DNA of 24,215 nt from Methylocystaceae bacterium (GTDB lineage Bacteria > Pseudomonadota > Alphaproteobacteria > Rhizobiales > Beijerinckiaceae). The translations under genes and the position numbers were made by a program. The notes beneath the pieces are model-generated. The model searched no databases and had not been told where the DNA came from. It saw only the letters and a list, made by a program, of their open reading frames with translations. Positions 12,630 through 20,897 of this stretch are shown one piece after another. The stretch lies in assembly GCA_003152255.1 (NCBI GenBank), contig PLZT01000398.1:1-24215 (forward strand), in the 5' to 3' direction. The stretch's first letter is position 1. Each line of letters begins with the position of its first letter.

Positions 12630-14161
12630 GCGATCCCAAAAGGCCCGATCTAAAGGACCGCGCCCCCGAAGACCTCGACCCTTCCGACTGGGAGGCGTTT
12701 CGGGCGCAGGCCCATGGCGCGCTCGACGCGATGATCGACCATATTCGCGATGTGCGCGAACGCCCCGTCTGGCGCCCGGCCAGCGATGAGGCGAAAGCAT
12801 TCTTTCGCCGCCCTCTGCCGCTCGAAGGTCGCGACTTCGGGACCGCGCTGACGGAATTCGATCGTCACATAAAGCCCTTCGCGATCGGCAACACGCATCC
12901 GCTGTTCATGGGCTGGGTGCAGGGCGCGGGCACGCCGGTCGGGATGATCGCCGAAATGCTGGCGGCCGGTCTCGATTCCAATTGCGGCGGCCGCAATCAC
13001 ATCGCGCTGGACGTGGAGCGGCAAATCGCTCTGTGGATGGCGCAAGCCTTCGGATTTCCGCTCGACGCCTCGGGGATTTTCGTCACCGGCGCGTCGATGG
13101 CCAATTTTCTCTCATTGCTGGTCGCGCGCGAGCGCGCCGCCGGGGCCAGGAATGTCCGGCTCAACGGCCTCAATGCGCTCGATTCGATGCTGGTCGCCTA
13201 CGCCTCGCGCGAGGTGCATAATTGCGTGCGCCAGGCGATGGAGCTTTCCGGGCTCGGCGCGCGCCATTTGCGGCTGATTCCTTCCGACGAGCGCCGCGCC
13301 ATGCGGGTTGGCGACCTCGTTCACGCCATCGCCGCCGACCGCGCGGCCGGATTTACCCCTTTCATGATCGTCGGCACGGCCGGCACGGTGGACACCGGAG
13401 CCGTCGACGATCTCGACGCGCTGGCCGATGTGGCGCGGGAGGAAGACATCTGGTTCCACGTCGACGGCGCCTTTGGCGCCCTGGCGGCCTTGTCGCCCGC
13501 GCTCAAGCCTCTGGTGAAGGGGCTCGAGCGGGCCGACAGCATCGCCTTCGATTTTCACAAATGGCTGCATGTGCCTTACGACGCGGGGTTTTTTCTCATT
13601 CGAGACCCGGAAATGCATCGCCGCGCGTTCAAGGCCGACGCCGCCTATCTTTCGCGCGCGCCGCGTGGGTTGGCCGCCGGCGAAACCTGGCCCTGCGATC
13701 TCGGCCCCGACCTTTCGCGCGGGTTTCGGGCGCTCAAAACCTGGTTCACGATCGAGACCTTCGGAACGGAACTGCTCGGCGCCTGCATCGAGCAGACCTG
13801 CCGCATGGCGCGGCGGCTCGAAAAGGCGCTTGAGGCCTCGGCGAACTTCGTCCTCCGCGCGCCAGTCACGCTCAACATCGTTTGCTTTGGCGTCGCGGAC
13901 GACCCTGACGGCGATTTGGCGCGCGAGGTCGTGATGGAGTTGCACGAGAGCGGCGAGGCCGCGCCCTCGCTGACGATCCTCGACGGAACTCCGGCGATTC
14001 GCGCCGCGATCATCAACCACCGCACCCATGAGGCGGACATCGACACCTTCGTGGCGTTGCTGGAGGCGACGCTTCGGCGGGCGCGCCGCGAGCCGCACGA
14101 GGTCGAGCGAATCGCGGAGCCGCCCAAGGGTCCGGGCCGCACGCGGCTGTCGCAGGATTGA
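12626..14161 (+). CDS. Group II PLP-dependent decarboxylase (aromatic-L-amino-acid decarboxylase-like)
   Basis: A 511-residue fold type I PLP enzyme of the group II decarboxylase family (AADC, glutamate and histidine decarboxylase relatives), forming an amine and CO2 from an amino acid. Visible features: FVTGASMANFLSLLVAR phosphate-binding region (152-168), REVHNCV with His198 stacking on PLP, WFHVDGAFG with Asp280 pairing the PLP nitrogen, and DFHKWLHVPYDAG with Lys312 as the Schiff-base lysine. AAYL puts Tyr341 where the catalytic loop tyrosine sits in AADCs, which favours decarboxylase over aldehyde synthase activity. The length matches the family. Substrate is unknown; tryptophan, tyrosine, DOPA or aspartate types cannot be told apart here. 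The gene is divergent from hpnB and about 150 bp upstream of the Ppx/GppA gene on the same strand. Its own ribosome site is weak. Confidence 0.88.
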   Translation: MSDPKRPDLKDRAPEDLDPSDWEAFRAQAHGALDAMIDHIRDVRERPVWRPASDEAKAFFRRPLPLEGRDFGTALTEFDRHIKPFAIGNTHPLFMGWVQGAGTPVGMIAEMLAAGLDSNCGGRNHIALDVERQIALWMAQAFGFPLDASGIFVTGASMANFLSLLVARERAAGARNVRLNGLNALDSMLVAYASREVHNCVRQAMELSGLGARHLRLIPSDERRAMRVGDLVHAIAADRAAGFTPFMIVGTAGTVDTGAVDDLDALADVAREEDIWFHVDGAFGALAALSPALKPLVKGLERADSIAFDFHKWLHVPYDAGFFLIRDPEMHRRAFKADAAYLSRAPRGLAAGETWPCDLGPDLSRGFRALKTWFTIETFGTELLGACIEQTCRMARRLEKALEASANFVLRAPVTLNIVCFGVADDPDGDLAREVVMELHESGEAAPSLTILDGTPAIRAAIINHRTHEADIDTFVALLEATLRRARREPHEVERIAEPPKGPGRTRLSQD

Positions 14162-14318
14162 CGCCGCCGCGCGAAACGGCTTGCGGTTACGCCAATGTTG
14201 CTTCATGAAGGGAGATTGAGCCGATTGACGCGGAGCGCGCCGGTCGAGCCGGAGTGGAATTGTCACGGTGCGGGAGCAGGATTTGATCGGGAGGGATCAG
14301 CCCGCCGAAGGCGAAGGC

Positions 14319-15437
14319 ATGGTCGAAGCCGCCCAGCGCGCGATCCTGGGGGCGGCGGTCGCGCCTTGCGTCCCCTCCCCGCCGGTTCCCAAATTCGCCC
14401 TATCCCCGCCCACGCATTGCGATCGCGACGAGGGGCACGTCTATGCCGCGCTCGATCTTGGCACCAATAATTGCCGTTTGCTGATCGCGAGGCCCGAGCG
14501 CCGGCCTCGCCGGCGCGACGGCGAAATGCTGCGCGTCGTGGACGCTTTTTCCCGCATCGTGCGACTGGGCGAGGGCCTTGGCCGCCATGGCCGCATCAGC
14601 GAGGAGGCGATCGAACGCACGCTCAAGGCGCTGGAAGTCTGTCGCGACAAAATGCAGGCGCGCGGGGTCACGCGCGCGCGCCTCGTCGCGACGCAAGCCT
14701 GCCGCGGCGCCGAGAATGGCGACGAATTCATCTCCCGGGTGTTGCACGAGACCGGTCTCGAGCTGGAAATCATCGACCGCGAGACCGAAGCGCGCTTCGC
14801 CGCGCGCGGCTGCGGCGCCCTGGTCGACCGTGATTCCGAAAGCGTGCTGCTGTTCGATATCGGCGGCGGTTCGACCGAACTCGTATGGCTCGCGCGCCCT
14901 CCTGACGAGCCGGGAGCGCCGCTGGAGCTTCGCGACTGGACGTCGCTGGAGCTTGGGGTCGTCTCGCTGGCGGAACATTTCGGCGGCAAAAGCGTCAGCG
15001 CCGAGACTTTCAAGGCCATGACAAGTTTCGCCCGCGACGCCCTAGCGCCCTTCGCGCGGGCGATGGCCAGCCGGCGCCGCTGCGCGCGCTTTCATCTGCT
15101 CGGCACCTCGGGCACGGTGACGACCCTGGCCGGCGTGCATCTTGGCCTGGAGCGTTATGACCGCTGGCGCGTCGATGGCCTCTGGATGTCCAACGAAGAC
15201 GCTTCCCGGGCGATCGCCAGGCTGCGCGCCATGGATTTCGAAGAGCGGGTGGCGAATGGCTGCATCGGCCCTCAGCGCGCCGATCTGGTGCTCGCGGGCT
15301 GCGCTATCTTCGAGGCGATTCGCGAAGTTTTCCCGGCCGAACGCACCCGGATCGCCGACCGCGGCCTGCGGGAGGGGATGCTGCTCGAACTGATGGAAGC
15401 CGACGGCGCCCTGCGAAGCCATTGGGAGCGGCCATAG
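14319..15437 (+). CDS. Ppx/GppA family phosphatase
   Basis: A 372-residue member of the sugar kinase/actin fold family covering exopolyphosphatase and guanosine pentaphosphate phosphohydrolase; these control polyphosphate or (p)ppGpp. The phosphate-1 motif is ALDLGTNNCRLLIA and the phosphate-2 motif is LLFDIGGGSTELVWL; both are complete. It ends after the second actin-like domain, so the C-terminal HD-type region of long Ppx enzymes is absent, as in many short alphaproteobacterial members. Some 40 Pro-rich residues precede the first domain. I prefer the ATG at 14319 (GAAGG 7 nt upstream); a GTG at 14268 would add 17 residues and cannot be excluded. It is convergent with pyrD, with only 37 bp between them. 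Which of the two activities it has cannot be read from sequence. Confidence 0.87.
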   Translation: MVEAAQRAILGAAVAPCVPSPPVPKFALSPPTHCDRDEGHVYAALDLGTNNCRLLIARPERRPRRRDGEMLRVVDAFSRIVRLGEGLGRHGRISEEAIERTLKALEVCRDKMQARGVTRARLVATQACRGAENGDEFISRVLHETGLELEIIDRETEARFAARGCGALVDRDSESVLLFDIGGGSTELVWLARPPDEPGAPLELRDWTSLELGVVSLAEHFGGKSVSAETFKAMTSFARDALAPFARAMASRRRCARFHLLGTSGTVTTLAGVHLGLERYDRWRVDGLWMSNEDASRAIARLRAMDFEERVANGCIGPQRADLVLAGCAIFEAIREVFPAERTRIADRGLREGMLLELMEADGALRSHWERP

Positions 15438-15474
15438 ACTCAGTGACGAAACTATCGTTGGCGGCGTCGGCCTT

Positions 15475-16539
15475 TCATTCCCGAGCGAAATCCTTGGCCT
15501 TGCGCCCAATCACCGCGCCGAGCGGCGCGTTTTCGCTGGCGAGGCGAGAAGCCAGTCCCCGCTTGATGCGAGTCACAAGCCCCGGCCCCTCATAAACAAG
15601 CGCCGAATAGAGCTGCAACAAAGCGGCTCCTGCCTCGATCTTCGCGAAAGCGGCCGGCAGGCCGTCGATTCCGCCGACGCCGATCAGCGGAAACTGTCCC
15701 TCGACTCGCAGGAAAACCTGCGCCAGCCGCCGGGTCGAGAGCGCGAACAGCGGCTCGCCGGAAAGTCCGCCCGCTTCCGCCGCCAGGTTTGAGCGCAGCG
15801 ATCCGGGGCGCGCCACCGTCGTATTGGAGACGATCATGCCGTCGATTTGGGCCTCGCGGGCGACGCGCACGATGCCGTCGAGCTGCGACAATGTCAGATC
15901 GGGCGCGATTTTGAGCAGCAGCGGACGGCGCGTCGGCGCGCCCGCGCGGGCGTCGATGACGCGCGCGAGGAGATCGGCGAGCGCCTTCGGCTCCTGCAAA
16001 TCGCGCAGTCCCGGCGTATTGGGCGAGGAAATATTGATCGTGAAATAGTCGGCCGCCTCGGCGAAGGCGCGCACGCCCGCGACGTAATCCTGGGCGCGGT
16101 CGCTGGCGTCCTTGTTCGCCCCGATATTGACGCCGACAATTCCGCGTCGCGCGCGCGCCGCGAGGCGCTTCAACGCCGGCGCGTGGCCGTCGTTGTTGAA
16201 GCCATAGCGGTTGATGACGGCGCGATCCTCGAGGAGGCGAAAGATGCGCGGGCGCGCGTTGCCCGGCTGGGGAAGCGGAGTGAGCGTCCCGACCTCGACA
16301 AAGCCAAAACCCAAGGCCAGCGTCGCGTCGAACGCCTCGGCGTTCTTATCGAAGCCGGCGGCGAGTCCGACCGGATTGGGAAAATCGAGCCCGAAAACCT
16401 TCGTCGCGAGACGGGGATCGTCCGGCGCGGGCTCGCGCCTCGGCAAAAGTCGCAGCGCTCCAATCGTCAATTGATGCGCATCTTCCGCGTCCAGCCCGCG
16501 CAGCAGGGCGGTCGCGGCGGCGCCGAGATATCCGATCAT
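15475..16539 (-). CDS. pyrD: Dihydroorotate dehydrogenase (quinone), class 2
   Basis: A 354-residue FMN enzyme that oxidises dihydroorotate to orotate with membrane quinone, the fourth step of pyrimidine synthesis. The N-terminal helix pair (residues 1-35, with the [22 protein letters not shown] segment in part) is the class 2 membrane-association region. Core motifs follow: [41 protein letters not shown] with the class 2 catalytic serine, IVSNTT, GVGGIDG and [15 protein letters not shown] at the FMN phosphate site. The start ATG at 16539 overlaps the stop of the DUF952 gene in ATGA, so it is translationally coupled to it. It is the last gene of the opgG-opgH-DUF952-pyrD run. Confidence 0.95.
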   Translation of the reverse strand: MIGYLGAAATALLRGLDAEDAHQLTIGALRLLPRREPAPDDPRLATKVFGLDFPNPVGLAAGFDKNAEAFDATLALGFGFVEVGTLTPLPQPGNARPRIFRLLEDRAVINRYGFNNDGHAPALKRLAARARRGIVGVNIGANKDASDRAQDYVAGVRAFAEAADYFTINISSPNTPGLRDLQEPKALADLLARVIDARAGAPTRRPLLLKIAPDLTLSQLDGIVRVAREAQIDGMIVSNTTVARPGSLRSNLAAEAGGLSGEPLFALSTRRLAQVFLRVEGQFPLIGVGGIDGLPAAFAKIEAGAALLQLYSALVYEGPGLVTRIKRGLASRLASENAPLGAVIGRKAKDFARE

Positions 16540-16874
16540 GGCGAGAGGCCCGAAAAGTCGTGGTTTCCGGCGGCGTCCAATGGCAGCGGCTTGACCCAGG
16601 CGACGGCGGAGAGCGGCAATTCACCGTAAAAATGGGGGAAGAGTTCGCCGCCGCGCGAAACCTCCCATTTCAGCGCGTCGCCAAGCCGCGTCGCGTCGAC
16701 AGCGACGAGCAGCAAGTCGCCTTGTCCTGCGTAATGCCGCGCGGCTGTCGCCGGCGCCTGGCTCAATGTCGAAAAATGGATGAATCCGTCGGAAAGATCG
16801 ACCCCGGCCCCGCGAAAGACGGGCCCCGTGGCGCGCCAGACCGGCTCCGCGACGATTTTATAGATCAGCGTCAT
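16536..16874 (-). CDS. DUF952 family protein
   Basis: A 112-residue small cytoplasmic protein of the DUF952 family, function unknown. The full family pattern is present: MTLIYKIV at the start, DGFIHFST (29-36), a Tyr/Gly-rich [16 protein letters not shown], and the best-conserved [19 protein letters not shown], given here in part as [12 protein letters not shown] chose the ATG at 16874 because MTLIYKI is the usual family N terminus; the frame is open to 16937 but that would overlap opgH. The stop overlaps the pyrD start by 4 nt. I recall DUF952 genes sitting before pyrD in other alphaproteobacteria, so the pairing seems real, though why a pyrimidine gene is coupled to it is unknown. Confidence 0.87.
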   Translation of the reverse strand: MTLIYKIVAEPVWRATGPVFRGAGVDLSDGFIHFSTLSQAPATAARHYAGQGDLLLVAVDATRLGDALKWEVSRGGELFPHFYGELPLSAVAWVKPLPLDAAGNHDFSGLSP

Positions 16875-16899
16875 TGACGGCGAACCCTGCTCGCTTCGG

Positions 16900-19128
16900 T
16901 CATTCCTCGGCGCGGGCGTCGCCCTTGGCGCCGGCATCGCCCTTGGCGCGACGCGGCAGGCGCGCCGCCATCGAGATCAGCGCGCGGTCGCCGAGCGTGA
17001 CAAGCCTTTCGCCGCGATTGAGCCATTGCACGGCGTCCTCGATCGTTTCAGCGTCCGCGAGCTTCGCCTCGGCGACGGCGCGGTCGGCGGTGATCTGGCC
17101 GCGTTGACGCGGTCGGCGCGCGGGCAACCACTCTTCGTGCAATTCGCGCAACTCCGCGTCGCCGTGAATCGCGAGAAGCCCGTTCGTCTCGTCCTCCCCA
17201 GCGCGGGCGAGCACTTTGGACAGCGCCCTGGCGCGCTTGGCGACGGGCGGCGTTGTCGTCTCCTCCGGAGTCGCCAGCAGGCCAGCGCGGCGAAAAACCA
17301 GTCCCAGCCAACGCTGACTGGTCAACCAGGAGATGGGGATCGCCAGAATGAGGCCGGCGATGGTGGGCGACATCCAGGCCACCAGCGACGGGGAAATCAG
17401 CAGGCCCGCGACCAGCGAGAGAACGCCCAGGGCCACATGCGAGCGGTGGCGCCGCACGATCGCCGCGAATGGCACCGAACCGTCGTCGCGTCGTTGCGGG
17501 TCCCAGCCCGTATCGAAACCGAATACGATATGCACGACATGACCGGTCTGAATCAGCATCATGATCGGCGCGAGCAGGGCCGAGAGCACCACTTCGAACA
17601 ATGTCGAGACCAGCAAGCCCGCGACGCCGCCGGACCCTCGGCGCGTGTCCGGATCGCGGATCGCGACGATGAGTCCGAACAGCTTCGGCGCGAGCAGAAT
17701 GCCCATCGTGAGTTCGAACAGCTCCAGCGAGCGTTCGGCGTCGAAACGCGGCCACACCGGAAACAGCGTGAATTCGGAAGTGAAATACTCGGGTCGGAAG
17801 TAGCTGGCCTGAAACACCAGCGCGATGCCGACCAGCAGTTGCAGCAGCCACAAGGGCGAGGTCAGATAGCCGAAGATGCCGGTGAGAAAATGCTGGCGCG
17901 TCGCCCAGTGGAATCCACGCCCGAACAGCACGCGAATATGTTGCAGATTGCCCTGGCACCAGCGCCGGTCGCGGATGGAAAGGTCGATCAGCGACGGCGG
18001 GCTCTCCTCATAGGAGCCGCCGAGCGTCGGCAGCATGTAGACCGCGTAGCCGGCGCGACGCATCAACGCCGCCTCGACGAAATCATGGCTCAATATATGG
18101 CCGCCCCACGGCGGGCGCCCCCGCAGATCCGGCAGACCGCAATAGCGCGCGAAGGCCTCCGTGCGGATGATCGCGTTGTGTCCCCAATAATTGCCGTCGC
18201 GGCCCATCCACGCGGAAAGACCGGTGGCGATCACGGGACCATAGATCCGGGCCGCGAACTGCTGCACCCGCGCGAACAAGGTGTTGCGGTTGATGATCAG
18301 CGGCAGCGTCTGGATGATGCCGGAATCGGGGTCCGTCTCCATCGCGGCGGTGAGCTGAACGATGGTCGCGCCCGTCATCAGGCTGTCCGCGTCGAGCACG
18401 ACCATATGCGCATAGGCGCCGCCCCAGCGCGAAACGAAATCGGCGATATTGCCGGCCTTGCGGCTCGTGTTCTTTTCGCGCCGCCGATAAAACACGCGCG
18501 CGCCAAGCTCGCCAAGCCGCCGCCGAACCCCGATGAAAGCCCGTTCCTCGGCGATCCATATGTCGGGATTGGTGGTGTCCGAGAGAAAGAACCAATCGAA
18601 ATTCTCTCCAAGTCCCGTGGTCTCGACATCCTCGAAAATCACTTGCAGGGCGGCGAAGACTCTGCTCGGCGTTTCGTTGTAGATCGGCATGACCACGGCG
18701 GTCCTGGCCGAAAGCTGGCTTGGCGCGACAGACGGCGAGCGTCGACGCAAAAGCATCGCCGTGCCGACGATGCTGCTCGAAAAAGACAGCGCGATCCACG
18801 AGAAGTTCAGCACGAACAGGCCCAGCAGCGCCCATTTCAAGGTCGTGACGCCGCCGACGTCGATGACCTTATACATCTCGAGACCGCCATAGACGGTCAG
18901 CGCCGCCCCGCCGCCAAAGGCCACGAGCCGCGACAGCCAAGGCGTGATCGCGAGTTTCGGCGCCGCGAGACGGCGACGCTGCCGAGAATCGAATTTGAAC
19001 AGGTTCTGCGCCGGCATCGCCAACCGGGTTTCGATCGGAGTCGGCGGCGCGTTCACGACGCTCGGGGCGGATTGCTCCGCGGCGACCGGCGGCTCGATTT
19101 CGGCAAGCGATTGATTTACGAGGTCCAT
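16900..19128 (-). CDS. opgH: Glucans biosynthesis glucosyltransferase OpgH/MdoH
   Basis: A 742-residue inner-membrane family 2 glycosyltransferase that polymerises the beta-glucan backbone of osmoregulated periplasmic glucans from UDP-glucose. Two transmembrane helices (about 62-85 and 95-125) precede the cytoplasmic catalytic domain: VVMPIYNETPSRVFAAL, FFLSDTTNPDIW, the DxD site VVLDADSLM, the acceptor-side LSHDFVEAALMRRAGY, and the Q/RxxRW-type RDRRWCQGNLQH. About five more helices follow, then a charged C-terminal tail from residue 625. It is shorter than the E. coli protein (about 850), mostly at the N terminus. The start ATG at 19128 lies inside the end of opgG with a 13-nt overlap and no ribosome site, so coupling to opgG is likely. 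The DUF952 gene starts 25 bp after its stop. Confidence 0.94.
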   Translation of the reverse strand: MDLVNQSLAEIEPPVAAEQSAPSVVNAPPTPIETRLAMPAQNLFKFDSRQRRRLAAPKLAITPWLSRLVAFGGGAALTVYGGLEMYKVIDVGGVTTLKWALLGLFVLNFSWIALSFSSSIVGTAMLLRRRSPSVAPSQLSARTAVVMPIYNETPSRVFAALQVIFEDVETTGLGENFDWFFLSDTTNPDIWIAEERAFIGVRRRLGELGARVFYRRREKNTSRKAGNIADFVSRWGGAYAHMVVLDADSLMTGATIVQLTAAMETDPDSGIIQTLPLIINRNTLFARVQQFAARIYGPVIATGLSAWMGRDGNYWGHNAIIRTEAFARYCGLPDLRGRPPWGGHILSHDFVEAALMRRAGYAVYMLPTLGGSYEESPPSLIDLSIRDRRWCQGNLQHIRVLFGRGFHWATRQHFLTGIFGYLTSPLWLLQLLVGIALVFQASYFRPEYFTSEFTLFPVWPRFDAERSLELFELTMGILLAPKLFGLIVAIRDPDTRRGSGGVAGLLVSTLFEVVLSALLAPIMMLIQTGHVVHIVFGFDTGWDPQRRDDGSVPFAAIVRRHRSHVALGVLSLVAGLLISPSLVAWMSPTIAGLILAIPISWLTSQRWLGLVFRRAGLLATPEETTTPPVAKRARALSKVLARAGEDETNGLLAIHGDAELRELHEEWLPARRPRQRGQITADRAVAEAKLADAETIEDAVQWLNRGERLVTLGDRALISMAARLPRRAKGDAGAKGDARAEE

Positions 19129-20654
19129 CTATAAAGCCAGGTTTCGCTGATCGGGTCGTCGCCCGATTGGAGGACGAGCCGCAGCTCGCAAAAGTTCTCC
19201 CCGCCGGGGTCGACATCGAACAGCACGCGGCAGGTCTTCGCGGGCGGGTTGGCGTAGAGGCCGATGATTTTCGCCGATCCTGGCGAGGTGGTCAGCGCGG
19301 GCTTCAACGTCGCGACACGGGCGGGGTCGCCAAGAATATCGCCGGTGAAAACGACGAGAAAACGGCGAAGTTTGGGCGCCCCCGCGCGACCGCCGCGCGC
19401 GTCGGCGACAGAGGCCAGGGGCGGACGCGCCGGCGGCTCCCAACACCAGAACTGACGGTAGGCGAAATTCGCCTCCGCGCCGTTGGCCAGCAGTTGTTTC
19501 GGGCGCCAATAGGCGATGATGTTTTGGTTGAAGTCGGATTCGGAGGGGATCTCGACAAGTTGGACCGCTCCTTCGCCCCACTCGCCGAGCGGTTCGACCC
19601 ACAGCGAGGGACGTTGCTCCCAATGCGCGACGTCATCCTGATAGGAGCTGATGTCCCGGTCGCGCGTCAGAAAACCGAAGCCCTTGGGATTGGCGTCGAC
19701 AAAGGACGACAGCTGGAGGTTGTTCCGGTTGGACAACGGCCGCCACACCCACTCGTTCTTGCCGGTCAGCATCTGCAGGCCGTTCATTTCCGCCGCCGCG
19801 GGGCGGATATCGTCGGAGCGGCGGCGATCGAGCGGCGTGAACAATGAGGCGCCGGCGAGTCCGGCGATGCCGACATGGTCGAGATCGACGCGCGGAAAAA
19901 GCGTCATCTCGGTGTCGATGATGGTCGCTTCGCCGGGGCGAAGCGTAAAGCGATAGGCGCCCGTGACGCTCGACGAATCGAGCAAGGCGTGGATAACCAA
20001 GGTGTTGTCGCCGAGCGCCGGCTTTTCGATCCAGAAGGCGCGAAAGACCGGGAATTCCTCGCCGCGCGAATCGGCGGTGCGCAGGGACAGCCCGCGCGCG
20101 GTCACGCCGAGCGGCTGATCCCTGGAGACGCGGGCGCGGAAAAAGCTCGCGCCCTGAAACTGCGCGATCATCTCCCCCTCGCCGGCATTTTGGGCGCGGA
20201 GCACGCGAAATCCGGAAAATCCCATGTCGGGCAATTTCTCGGCGATCTTGAGCGCGCCATAGTCGAACTGGGCCTGGTCATAGGCGATCCGCTTCGACTC
20301 TCCGCCCTCGACTACGTTCAATTCCACGGGCGCGGTGAAAATCCACCCGCGATGCAGCGGCTCGATGGAGAAGCCCTTATTTTCGCTGGCCCAAACGGCC
20401 GCGCCCGGCTTCATCTTGATATCTAGAACATATTGTTCGTAAGTGAGGGTGGAGAAAGGCTCGCGAAGATCGTTGGCGGGCGGCGAAAACGGCTTTTTGG
20501 AGAGCGCGCGAGCGCGTTCCACCACGTCTTTCTCGCGAGAGAAGGCCGGATTCGCGGCCGGAGCCGGTGAAGCCTCCTGCGCCGCGTTGGCGGGGGTAAT
20601 CGAGGCGGCCAACGCGCCCAGCGCCGCTTTTAAAACGTCTCTGCGTTCGACCAT
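19116..20654 (-). CDS. opgG: Glucan biosynthesis protein OpgG/OpgD with Tat signal
   Basis: A 512-residue periplasmic protein of the MdoG family, needed to release or modify and branch the glucan made by OpgH. The N terminus MVERRDVLKAALGALAAS is a twin-arginine signal (RRDVLK, then a short hydrophobic stretch and an ANAAQ cut site), so it is exported folded by Tat; in E. coli the paralogue OpgD uses Tat while OpgG uses Sec, so the OpgD name is equally defensible. Mature family motifs include FSTLTYEQYVLDIKM, YDQAQFDYG, FSGFRVLR, GASFFRARVS, and YGL-like segments, ending with the C-terminal immunoglobulin-like domain (VVFTGDILGD). Its stop (TAA at 19118-19116) overlaps opgH. It is divergent from glmU across 243 bp. 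A weak TATAGA -10-like element (20712-20707) lies about 50 nt upstream. Confidence 0.93.
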   Translation of the reverse strand: MVERRDVLKAALGALAASITPANAAQEASPAPAANPAFSREKDVVERARALSKKPFSPPANDLREPFSTLTYEQYVLDIKMKPGAAVWASENKGFSIEPLHRGWIFTAPVELNVVEGGESKRIAYDQAQFDYGALKIAEKLPDMGFSGFRVLRAQNAGEGEMIAQFQGASFFRARVSRDQPLGVTARGLSLRTADSRGEEFPVFRAFWIEKPALGDNTLVIHALLDSSSVTGAYRFTLRPGEATIIDTEMTLFPRVDLDHVGIAGLAGASLFTPLDRRRSDDIRPAAAEMNGLQMLTGKNEWVWRPLSNRNNLQLSSFVDANPKGFGFLTRDRDISSYQDDVAHWEQRPSLWVEPLGEWGEGAVQLVEIPSESDFNQNIIAYWRPKQLLANGAEANFAYRQFWCWEPPARPPLASVADARGGRAGAPKLRRFLVVFTGDILGDPARVATLKPALTTSPGSAKIIGLYANPPAKTCRVLFDVDPGGENFCELRLVLQSGDDPISETWLYRWTS

Positions 20655-20897
20655 GAGCTTTAGGAACCTGGAAGCGGCGTATCGAGAAGATTGGGGCGTG
20701 GCGCCATCTATACAAGAATGATCGGGATTCGAAACGCCTTTCTTTAACGAGCCGCGACATTTCGCCGGCCATTCCCACGGGGGACGCGAAATTCCGACAA
20801 GCGTGGGCGTCCCAGGGCTTCGAAATCCGCGAATAGCTGGTAAAAGGGCGTCGCCCCGCCGCCCGAAAATTGAGTCGAAAAGGGTTATTGCGCGCCT
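20655..20897. promoter_or_regulatory. Divergent opgG / glmU control region
   Basis: This 243-bp gap must hold promoters for both directions. On the minus strand TATAGA (20712-20707) is the best -10-like hexamer for opgG, with no good -35. A nested pair of inverted repeats lies in the middle: CCCACG (20774-20779) with CGTGGG (20802-20807), and GGGACGC (20781-20787) with GCGTCCC (20807-20813). No strong glmU Shine-Dalgarno is seen; AAAAGGG ends about 14 nt before its ATG. Confidence 0.35.

Noticed and set aside
17026..19134. 702-codon open frame antisense to opgH
   Set aside because: Its product is low-complexity, rich in Arg, Gln, Asp and His with no recognisable domain, while the opposite strand encodes a complete OpgH. 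It is a by-product of GC-rich codon use.
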